Part shown: positions 43,193-53,038 of the stretch, one piece after another
Position numbering within the stretch: position 1 is the stretch's first letter
Layout of the letters: each line of letters opens with the position of its first letter
From: Lepidodermella squamata
Taxonomy: Eukaryota > Gastrotricha
NCBI GenBank assembly: GCA_047495785.1
Contig: JBLDXI010000042.1
Coordinates: 3,472,001-3,536,000 of the forward strand
Direction of reading: 5' to 3'
Length of the DNA stretch: 64,000 bases
Made by a program: the position numbers and the translations under genes
Notes under the pieces: generated by a model
The model's database searches: none
Told to the model about the DNA's origin: nothing
The model's input: only the letters and a program-made list of their open reading frames with translations

Positions 43193-43771
43193 CCATAAAT
43201 TATCAAGTAGAAAAACCTTTTCAAGCCGTTCCAAGATTTCGCTCCTGATCCTCTCGACATGAGCGGTTTCACGGGAACAGCAAAATTCCAAGTTGCAATG
43301 CTTGCAAGTTTTGCGGTCGAGACTCGAATGAGAACACGATTGAGCAGCGGCCTGAACCACCGGACCATTTTTCTCCACAGCTTCACTGCCAGCAACCCCA
43401 CCAGAATGAAATCTGGCGAAAGCATCCACTGTGTTCTGTAATTTTTCATTCGTCTTCAGCAGCGAAACGTCACAGTCAATCGAATTGATTTCTTGACACT
43501 TCGGACAGGTAATTTCTCCGATTTTCGAAACGCCAGATTGAATGCATGCCATACATAGTGAATGTTCACAATGAGGTAAAATTTTCGGGATTTTGAACAG
43601 GTCGTGACAAAATCCGCAGGTCAGCGCCATGCGAAGTTCGCGATTATTCGCCAACGCACGCGGTCGATCGGAATACATTCCAAAAAAAATACAAAATAAT
43701 AAAAAAATCTAGAAAAATGCGATTATTGTTCAACAACAAGCTCAAATTTTATTCTAGTATAAAAAATCAAA

Positions 43772-46700
43772 TTAATGGTTGAGCAGTGGCGTGAGATTGC
43801 TCGCAAAATTAACTTTGAGAATTTCAACGGCCATAGTTTGCCCGCGACTTCTCGCCAGGCTGAAACCAGTCGCGCCAGCCGAATCAGCCAGATGAACAAG
43901 TTCCGGCAATTCGCGAAGAATGAAATGAATAACAGCCAACGAGCCTTGCATACAAGCTATATGGAAGATTGTCCGGCCCTGTTTGTCTGTTGCATAGACA
44001 TTAGCACCGATGGAAATGAGGAATTTGAACACCCGCTCCGAGCCTTTGAAGGCTGCATGGAGAAGCGGGGTCCGGTTCGCGCTGTTTAAAGCTTCGATAT
44101 CAGCGCCTCTTTTTACCAGAACTTCGGCGGCATTGACGCAGTCTCGACCGGCAGCCTCGTGAAGTGGGGTGTTTAGGCTAACTGATTTCCGACCTTCCAT
44201 CAATTTCGGCTCGTATCGAGTGAGAAATTCCAGGGTTTTCAATTTGTTGAAGGTAGCTGCCAAATGAACGGCATTTGACTTGTGCTCCTGCGTTTCGATG
44301 AATAAATCGGGTTTGAAATCGTCAATAACGTACTGCAGAACTTCGACGTTATCTGAGTAGGCGGCTGCGTGCAAAACCGAAAATTGATTGTGGAAATAAC
44401 TGTTTATCAGCCGCCGGTCTTCGTCTGTCAACCGATTTGTCATCGTTTCATGAAAATCCCGGAAGAATTCAACGTCACCCTTACTCGCGGCAACATGTAT
44501 TTTCGGCACCAACTGATCGATATTCAGCGGATTTCCGATTTTTTTCGAACTAGAAGGTGGACATACTGATTGCTTTTCCTGTTTAACTGGCGATTTTGAA
44601 CTATTCTCGAAAGACATTTTCTGCCAAATCAACGCATTATCGATTGGAAGTTCAACAAAATCTTTGATCATCGAATTTGGCAAAATCGATAGAGGATCGA
44701 TTGAAAAATGGCCACTTGATATATCAGAGGTTAGAGACTCAAATTTGGTCAACTTTTCTTGACGTGAGCTGATTTCTTGATGAAGATCGGCCAGCTCATT
44801 CAGCTCGATATGAAGGACTGACTTGTTTTGCAGTTTTGTGAAAGCATCGGCGTTGAAATTCGATGATTTCATTGCCTTTGTGATTTCTTCGAGTTGAGCT
44901 AGTTTAGTTTTCGCCGAAACGTCGATGAGGTCGATAATTCGACGTTTTTTATTGTTAATTATCGCCCTCAGCTTTTCTTCGATTTTTTGAAAGACGTCTT
45001 CAGTCTCAATTTTTGCTTGATTAATTCGATCGTCCATCACCTGGCGAGCTTGGCTCAAAGATCTGGCGAAGTCTGGCAGGCTGGTGGCTGGTGAATCCTA
45101 AGAATGAAGAAAAAACTATAGTTTTACGACAGAAAAGCTATATTTGCAAGTTAATATCGAACCAGGTGGATTTAATAGCGGGAAATATGATCACACCACA
45201 TTTTTGCAAAGGTCATCCAACCGTCGAACATAGCAACCCAATTTGTTTAAAAATCAAAATTGCAGCTCTAAACTACGCCTCTTGAACATAACCGCCATTC
45301 TTCAAACCTTTACTTCAATCCTTCTGAAATGTGTCTGTCAGCGAAAAACTGCTTCTAACAAGTTGCCTCAATTTATTTCTCGAAGATTCCCGTTAGTCGG
45401 GCTCGTCCGATAGTCTCTTAGAAGGCGTCGACGAGCGCGCAACAGAACTCTACGACAAATTATGGTGCTTTGATCTCTTGGTCTTCAATGAAATGAATAG
45501 CTACAAAGTTGATTTTTGTTGTTGTTATGGCTGAATTTCGTGGCGTCTTGCCGCGGGCCGTCGGATCGCCGAATACTGTCGCAGTCCGGACTGATGGGGC
45601 CAACGACGGTGTGGCCATCAGCGGTGGGGCTATCAACAGCACAACACTTGTAGGTTTTATTTACATTCTTTATCTTTGTTACCATTTCGATGTCAAAAAT
45701 GAAGACGATGTCGATGAAGACTCCGTCTGTCAACCCTTATTGACCATACGGTTCGAAAAATCGCAAAACTACTTAATGTGCGTAAGTGACATACTGGACT
45801 GGGAACCGCTGGCGAACGAAGCCGTTGATCTATCTCTGAAGCTGGTTGGCGAGAAGATAAGGTTAAAAATTACGGTGAACCTAGCGTGTGCGGCTGAGAA
45901 ATGGCTACAACAACTGCAAGGCAAAGCGGCATTGGATGATGCTCTTGCTGTCACATATCGAGCGGCAGAAACGGCCTTGGCCTCAGTTTTGATTTCGTGG
46001 TGGCTTGGATTGCTGTTCCCCGGAACCCTGGAAAAAGTCTCGACAAGACTGGAATCTGCCGAGCGACTCAGGCCGTAATAGCGCACGACTGGAACGCGGT
46101 CTTTGGTGACTTCGCACTCTCAGATTACCCTAGAGTCAAATAACCTGACTTCGCGCTACATTAAACGATTATTAAACCCCTTTATACTGCACGATACTTA
46201 TGGGATTCCACCACACGTTGGGAACCCAAATGGTTGCGCACCCACAGGGACGGAGTCCCAAATAAGCAACTGAGTGATGGATAAAAGTAATTCTAATTCT
46301 GAGAGCAGCCAGACGGTGCAAGAGTCTCTTTCAGGTTCCGACCGCTTAAGTGATTCTCCGTCCTAACCGTCTTCGCCATTAGGAAGCCAATCGGAGGCGA
46401 CAAAACGAATGTGGCTATTATACCCAAGATTATCGCCTTTGCAAACGAAGGTAGCCGGAATTCATATATCGAACGATTCATTTGCGACTACGACATTCCT
46501 GATGTCCTTCTTACAGATCGGGGTACCAACGTGGATTCCGTCTTAATCCGGAACTTCTGCGCCTCGCTAGGCATCCGAAATATATTAAAGATGTCGAATT
46601 TCGCATTGGATACTCCAGAGGACGCGAAACTCCTCGTGCAGAAAACCTTCGAGCGACTCCTCACACAGATACGGAGGTCGTCGAGCTACATCCAGCGTCT

Positions 46701-47845
46701 TCCAACGAAGAGACTGTTCAGTTTGTCGAGGCCGGCATTAAGACTCTGGACTCCCTATCATCGGAAAAACTTCATCAGGCATTTAACATCGGAAAAGCCC
46801 TAGCTTTTTTAAAACAGGAACACCCGAAAATCACCATTAACGCGTTCAGTAAAAAGCTCAACGAAAAGTATGACTGGGACCACACATGGTGCTATTCAAT
46901 GCTGCGCAATTATGAATCCTTGACAGATCACCAAAAACTTCTTGATTGTTCTATTCGCCAACATATTTTTAACAGGCTGTCACATAGTTTAAGTCGCTGA
47001 AAAGTACCCTGACTTTTACGAATCACTCTAACTGACTTTCCTTTCATTCGCTCTGAAGGCGTACTTTTGTTGCCTTCCTTGCAATTGCAAAATGCAAACA
47101 AATGCAAAAATATGCGCCGGGAAAATTTTCGAAGCCCTTACGACCTCTTTGTCCTAGAGGATTTCCCTCTTTCACCACGCCCATCTATTTGGGATTGGCG
47201 GCAGCGAGATCTCGCCCAGTTTTCTACCTAGTCGTGCATCCAGACCCAATCTCTCAGAGCAAAATAAAACCTGGGAGATAGAAGTTGTAGTTGTTCTCAC
47301 TATATCGTGGTTTGAAGCTAAATGACTAATGATTACTTTAAAAATAAATTTGAGAAATATCGGTTTGTGTGATTTTTGTCAATTACCTTGTTCAATTCCG
47401 CTAGAATTCCGAGTTTGATCCGTTCTTTGTGGGCAATTTCACAGCAACTGCAGAACTTCAAATTGCAATGACTGCACCATTTACCCTGCAGGCTAGAATG
47501 CGGACAAGACAGGCCAGATTCTTCTTCGGCCGGGCTAGACTTGCCAGAATCATACTCGCCATCCCCCTCATCCGACATCGAAATTCTGAACGCTTCGACA
47601 GTTTTCTGCAATTTCGAATTTGTCCTCAAATTTGACACGTCACCATCTATCCAGTTGATTTTTCGACATTTCGAACAGGTAACTTCACCAGCTTCCGAGA
47701 CAACTGATTCAACACAACGAAGACACATCGAGTGACCGCATTGAGGTAAAGTTTTAGGAATTTTAAACAAATCGCAACAAGTTTTGCAGGTCAAAGCGCT
47801 GAGAAGCTCCGAATCGGCAGATAATAAATGCGAAGGGGAGATCAT
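43772..47845 (-). CDS. R-C: RING / B-box-like / coiled-coil / ankyrin protein, 594 aa
   Basis: Exon 1 (47387-47845) encodes the RING (CKTCCDLF ... CGHSMCLRC ... CSKC) and a B-box-like cluster (CPH ... CSHC ... FCSCC ... H). Exon 2 (43772-45097) encodes a coiled coil and about six ankyrin repeats, for example TPLHEAAGRDCVNAAEVLVK. Total 1785 nt, 595 codons, no stop. The split between exons is at the same place as in R-A and R-B. The 2.3-kb intron holds a Gypsy/BEL-type integrase remnant and other plus-strand ORFs. An AATAAA lies just downstream of the stop. The ATG is 21 nt after a TTTAG acceptor, 114 nt from the M6 stop. A probable E3 ubiquitin ligase by domain content; substrate unknown. Confidence 0.92.
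45509..46078 (+). other. Uncharacterised 189-codon ORF
   Basis: This is the longest plus-strand ORF without a recognised antisense exon. The N-terminal third is Gly/Ala/Val-rich; the rest is helical (LACAAEKWLQQLQGKAALDD). No domain is recognised. It precedes a retroelement integrase fragment on the same strand in the R-C intron, so a gag-like origin is possible but unproven. Confidence 0.35.
46411..46600 (+). pseudogene. Gypsy/BEL-type retroelement integrase fragment
   Basis: The frame reads IPKIIAFANEGSRN, then DIPDVLLTDRGTNVDSVL and ASLGIRN. This corresponds to the integrase core segment with L-T-D-R-G-T-N-F (second catalytic Asp) and the L-G-I that follows. Upstream and downstream catalytic residues are absent, and the frame is lost after about 46600. 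It lies in the R-C intron, antisense to R-C. Confidence 0.8.
46668..47000 (+). other. Intact 110-codon open frame without ATG
   Basis: The frame is open through to TGA at 46998-47000. It reads TEVVELHPASSNEETVQFVE and continues in a well-formed helical protein (KLHQAFNIGKALAFL, KYDWDHTWCYSML). Codon use and composition look like genuine coding sequence. It follows the integrase fragment in another frame. It may be the C-terminal end of the retroelement polyprotein or an exon of an unknown gene. No family is recognised. Confidence 0.4.
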
Positions 47846-47959
47846 TATTTTTCAAAATTCTTTAGCCTAAATAAAAAACAACAGTTAAATGATTTTTTAT
47901 AGCTATATTAGCCAAAATCAAGGTAAATAAGTTCAGGCAACAAATAGTGGAATTCGACA

Positions 47960-49736
47960 TCAACGAGGTAGATTCTGGTCGGAAAGACCGAGGGGTTTAG
48001 AAGTGCCGAATTCTGAAAGTTTGGACAAAAGTTCTTCACAAAGAAATAAAGCAATATCTGAATCCACGTTTTGCCGAACCAACTGGCGCATTCCATTTAT
48101 AGCATTTGCGAACTCAGTCGGTCTCTTGTTAGCCATTTCAGGGGTGAGGCCAGATAAAGTCGTAGATGCGACCTCACGGGGAGAATTAGCAACCCAATTT
48201 TTCTGCAAGGAAGGAGATGAAATTCAAATTTTAATAAAAAATTAATCAGAACATACAGCTTTCAAAGTGATTAATTCGTCAATTTTTTCTTGCATTTTCT
48301 GCGAAAATCGCGATGATTTAGATCTCGATACTTCAAGGTCGTCGAATATTCTTGCAGTTTTTCCAGCAATTTTGCTGCCCAGTATCGAGAAAATAGTTAT
48401 CAGTCCATCGAAAGCTGTTTCAGTTTGAAGAGCTGCCATAAATTCTACGATTGCGTACACATTCTCAAGGTCCGAAATCTCGGCATCGGCGAGTAAGGCT
48501 AAAAGCCTGAAATATAATTTAAAAGTTGAAATATTTATTTTCATTCAAATAAAATACTTGATAATTTTCAGGAAAGCAGCTGGGTCTTCGTCATTTATAG
48601 CCTCAGAAGCGCAAGTCACAAGCTGGGCAACAAATGTGACGTCGAAAATATTTTTGACAGGCGTAAGCTCTTTCACGAGATTAACTGCTTCAGAATAATA
48701 CGCATCGCCGGAGATTTGCTCAATCATCTAAAACAAATTCATAAAATTATTCGAACAATCAATATGATGAGGGACCTACTTGTTCCAATATTAGGACCAC
48801 ACTTTTCTTAAAATCCTCGAGACTTTGCTTTTCCAGGTAATTCCGGAAATCATCGACAGCTTTTGAGTGAGATAAAATAAATTGATGTGACCCAAGCTGA
48901 ATCGAAAATTTATTTTGAACTGGTCGCTGTACTTTCTTCTCGACCAGAAAACCGGTCTGAAATTCATCAAAAAATTAACGTGACCAAGAAAATTTCCAAG
49001 CCAACTTTTTTCGCTTCACCGATGAAAGACCGAACTTCAGCCGATTGTTCGAATTCCATATGGGCACAGGTTGAGTCTAAATATTTTAGGGCGGCCTTAA
49101 AATAGTCAATTTCGTGAATACTGGGTTGCCACGCGCCACTTTCTCGCAGTTCAGTCAATTCTCGAAGCACTTTGTAGATAAAAAAGGTAGAACTCGGGGT
49201 TTGTTTCAACATCGGTTTCGATATCAGCACTTTGTAAAATTTGAAAGACAAAATTTTCACTTTACACAGCTCATTTGCGAACCTGTAAGAAAAACTTTTG
49301 ATTATTCGTAGCAGGTTCTCAAAATATTATACCAAAGACTTTTTACGACTGTATTGACCGAATCGAAGTTATCTTCCCATTGAAATTTTCGGGTCACCCA
49401 GTCGGAAACTGCATTTAAAAACGAATAATTTGACCCGTCACGCAATTTAATGTTAATTTTCGCCAGAATTTTCCCGAGCCGCAGCCACACGCTTGATATA
49501 CGACTCTGCTTTGTCGATAATTCGAAGCATTTTTCCATAATTTTATTGACCTCGGAACTCAGCTGAGATTTGTCTTTGATGCCGCTCAGCATCTGACTGA
49601 TTTCATTGCCGTACTTCTCAATCTGAGTAGGGTCGGACAATAGCCGGTTCAAGACATCTGAAATCGAGGCTTTCACTCGAGGGTCGGGGCCATTGTTTGC
49701 GACGGCATTTTTATCCTCTTGAATGTGTCTCTTCAT
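47960..49736 (-). CDS. M6: short MIF4G-like protein, 513 aa
   Basis: Six exons: 49333-49736, 48985-49282, 48780-48956, 48558-48727, 48257-48506 and 47960-48202. Total 1542 nt, 514 codons, no internal stop. It is the shortest family member. The N-terminal part has a WFANELCKVKILSFKFYKVL segment like the WFHSELARL modules of M3/M4, and the last exon has a segment (GLTPEMANKRPTEFANAING) related to the tails of M9 and M10. Unlike the others it lacks a long basic tail. The ATG is 12 nt after a TTTTTAG acceptor, 121 nt from the M7 stop. It is likely a two-module derivative. Confidence 0.85.
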
Positions 49737-49857
49737 CGAGATAAACCTCTAAAAATACGGAAGAATTTGGATTTTTTGTATTCTGACCGAAAAACAAAAC
49801 AAAAATAACAACTGAAATATGAGCTTTTTTGAGGTACAGTGTTCGTTAGAAACAAGT

Positions 49858-52800
49858 CTATTCATCTTTGTTATAACGCGGATATTTGTTCTTGGTGCTA
49901 AAGCTACACCCGGGTTCATCGAATCGCCGTTTATGAGATGAGCATAGGTCTTGAATTTTATCAACAAGACAGTCGCCGATGAAATTAGTCAGCTGTTGAG
50001 ACATGTGGGATCGAACGAAAAGTCGGAGTCGACTAGCTGCCGAGCGAATTTCACGGTCGTTGTTAATTCGATCCATGGCACTAAGCATCAACCTCATTCT
50101 TCGTTGAGCCATTTTTTGCTCATTCAGAGGCGGAAAATAATTCTGAAAAAATTAATTAATTTTAAAATTCAAAATTTAATATGGAAATTACGCTTTTCGT
50201 GGTTATGATTTCGTTGGCAATCAATCTTAAAGTGGATGATACGTTTCTTTCCTCGCTGACTAGAGCTAATTGGTGGCAAAACGCATCGATTCGGTCGCTA
50301 GTGCCCGTGGTAACTGCCTGCCACTCTAAGTCGGCCCCATACCCGGACATCAATTCCAAAGTTTCCAACATCGTAAAATACAGCTCTTCATTTTTCGAAT
50401 GGACCAAAGCTTCGAAAAAGTGTAGGACGAATGCAAACGGCACAGCATTTACGGTATACAGTCTCCCAACCAGCCTATAAAAGTTTTCAATTAAATTATT
50501 TTAAAATGAAAACGACTGCTTCACCTGGTACAATCAACGTATGATTTCAAAAACATTTGCTGGGCGTGACTTGAAATGTCAGTCAAAACGGATTGCTAAA
50601 TTCGAAAAAATTCAATAAAATTCAACAAAATTAGAAAAAACTAACCAAAGCTAAATCCTTTGTCCAAGCAGTTGGGCGTATAGTAGCCAGTGCTTTACTA
50701 AAATTTCTCATCATTTTCAGGCAATATTCCTGCATTCCAAAGGCAAAGGTCACTCCTCGTGGACTCGAAACCGAACCCAGTTCGACGCATATTTGTGCCG
50801 CGTTATCCAAAGTGATTTCTCTTCCGATTCTAGGCAGCAATCTTTCCATAACCGCAGCGACCCCATCGTGAAATCGATTATCAGGTTGAGCAAACAAAAC
50901 TTGCTTGAAATCTCTAACCAGATTAGAAACTATTTCTTCCAATTCTGGCGGATTTTCCGGTGAGCAAATTTCCATGTCGTCATTGCCAGATTGACTGATT
51001 GGCGTCGGACCGAAAGACCTTTTCTCGACAACCGGGGATGGGAGGGATGCTCTTTTTGGTGTGACAGCGGAAATTTGAATGTTCGAAGTGCTATCGCACT
51101 CAGCCACAGGACTTGCTGGCGAGTATTTGACTTCTTTCGAAAAATCGATCACCGCAGTTGGAGTCACTGGGGAAGCTAGGAAAAAATGAAATTCAGAGAA
51201 GATTCTACCGATTTTTACCGCCTTACAGAGAGACGATGTAGATGAAACAGATTTTATGGGCATTTTCTGCTGCTGCCAGCCGCCATTATGGCTGATCTTC
51301 CTTAAAAAAGTGATGATTTTTTGAGTTTTTCCGAATTGCTTATATTTTATTGATGGTGAATGAGCGGCGTCGAGTAATCGTTGTTGTTGACGGTGCCAAA
51401 ACTGGGCCATAGGCTCGTTCAGTACCAAATCGCCAGATTGAACAAGGCCATACACGTATTTCACGACTTTGTAGAAGAAATAAAACACTGGGATAGCGGA
51501 AATAATTTCCGGCTTAATCATGAAATTCGGCAGATAACTGTAGGCCAACAATTTGACCTTACAAAGTATTGTGTGAACTCTGAAAAAATTAATTGTAGAG
51601 CTTATCGTTAGGATTGAACCAATTACTTCAAGGCTCGGGAGGCCTTCTTAACCTCTCCAATGTTGACTAAAACTTTCTGGAAGGTAGCCCTGGACCACAT
51701 AACACAAGCTTTATCCATTGAAGTCGTTATTGAACCGCTTCGTAATTTCAGATTTCTGATAGACTGAATCAACTGCGTATAAGCCTCAGGTAAAGGTCCC
51801 TTCTGGGCCATCTTTATAAAAATAATAATTCAAAAATTGAAGGAATTAATAATGTATGCAATTTTTACCGCTGTTACAAATGAAGCGACTTTTTTCGAGA
51901 ATTCGTTCGAATTTTTCGATCTCAAAAATCGCTGCCTTAATTCTTCCGATATTTGATCTCGCATATCAGGTATCGATACATAGGTACTCAAAATTGTACG
52001 GTAAGGCATCACGTCGATACGCATACTAGTCGTTGAAGGCGTTGGAAGCAGCGGTGGTGGCGATTCCGCCGCTGAAAAATTTATCTTTTCCAGAAAAATT
52101 GGAAAAATGATCACAAAATATACCAGGTATTGTTTCAAAAAGAGACGGCTGATTTTCGCAATCAGGCCCATGGAGGTGGTTATCACGTCGAGCTCTCCAT
52201 TCCAAATACTGGGCAATATTAACGATATCTCGATCATCTGGAGCAATTTTCAACGCACGATTTATGACACCAGCCAAAAAGCAAGAGTAACGATGCCATC
52301 GAAGTTCCTCTTCCGGCGGTAGCTCAGCCAAATTTTTCTCTCTAATTTCGTCGATAGTTTGCAGCAGGGTGAAAATATAGGGGACATAGTAGTCGGCTTG
52401 TTGAGATTTTAGAAAAACATCGGCGTAAATGAGGTAGTGATTCGGAAAAACGAGTTTAGCACTAAGAAGCTCATTCATAAATCTGAAAATTAATGAAATA
52501 TTCAACGATACCAGACAGTGGCCAGAAAATTACTTGAGATGACGCTGCAAAGCCTCAACAATGGGGTCAGGATTTGATAGCAAAATGTTTGCCACAAAGG
52601 CATGAGCATTGGAAAATGCGTCGGAAAAAGGAATACCTCGCATTGCCAATGGAGCCTAAAATTTTTAGCGAAATTAAATAATTTAAGGTGGGTTAATGCT
52701 TTTATGGCATTTTTGAGAAATTGAGCTTACATTACGGCAACAAAACAGTAGATGGCCAACCATATGCTGCGACTCTTGCTTTTCAATCTGCCCAGCTCGG

Positions 52801-52976
52801 TACAGGACTTCAAACAGGAATTCGGTGAAACCTCGAGATTTATCTTCCCGGTCGAGAAGTCTGGACTTGACAACTTCGAAGACACAGTCCACTTCAGCCA
52901 TCGAATTTTTCACAATAATCGAGTCGATCAGGGCATCGTAGCGAAAAACGAACGGCGACGCCGATCCATCCTCCAT
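49858..52976 (-). CDS. M7: tandem MIF4G-like repeat protein, 878 aa
   Basis: Ten exons: 52731-52976, 52534-52655, 52124-52482, 51869-52071, 51627-51811, 51227-51579, 50646-51175, 50525-50595, 50192-50474 and 49858-50142. Total 2637 nt, 879 codons, no stop; the donor at 51226 (GTAAGG) was chosen because a neighbouring GTAAAA breaks the frame. A first module has RFMNELLSAKLVFPNHYL, and a Ser/Pro-rich linker spans about 490-560. The C-terminal MIF4G-like domain (about 665-790) includes RLVGRLYTVNAVPFAFVLHF and ends near NYFPPLNEQ. A short basic tail follows. The ATG is 14 nt after a TTATTTAG acceptor, only 62 nt from the M8 stop. Confidence 0.85.
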
Positions 52977-53038
52977 CACTCAATAAAGCTCTAAATAATT
53001 GTAAATATTTTTTATTAACTCTTCGAAAAATTCGCGTA

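Larger units (their letters stand above)
38935..43678 (-). pseudogene. R-B: RING / B-box-like / coiled-coil / ankyrin gene with one frameshift
   Basis: Exon 1 (43217-43678) encodes a RING (CGFCHDLF ... CEHSLCMAC ... CPKC) and a B-box-like cluster. Exon 2 (38935-40214) encodes the coiled coil and ankyrin repeats. The sum is 1742 nt, one base short of a full frame. The break is in a run of six T (plus strand 39908-39913): before it the frame aligns with R-C (LDEAADLHLKIGS), and after it the adjacent frame continues (DSLEKFKAEAF). No other lesion is seen, so this is either a very recent pseudogene or a homopolymer sequencing error. The 3-kb intron holds hAT and LINE remnants, a pogo-like MITE and a zinc-finger exon on the other strand. 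The donor is GTTTTT. The ATG is 30 nt after a TTTCTAG acceptor, 93 nt from the R-C stop. Confidence 0.85.

Noticed and set aside
43133-45058. RING exon at 43.2-43.7 kb joined to the ankyrin ORF at 43.8-45.1 kb
   Set aside because: On the minus strand the ankyrin part would then precede the RING. R-A shows RING first, and the orders at the three loci fit only if each RING exon pairs with the ankyrin exon to its left.
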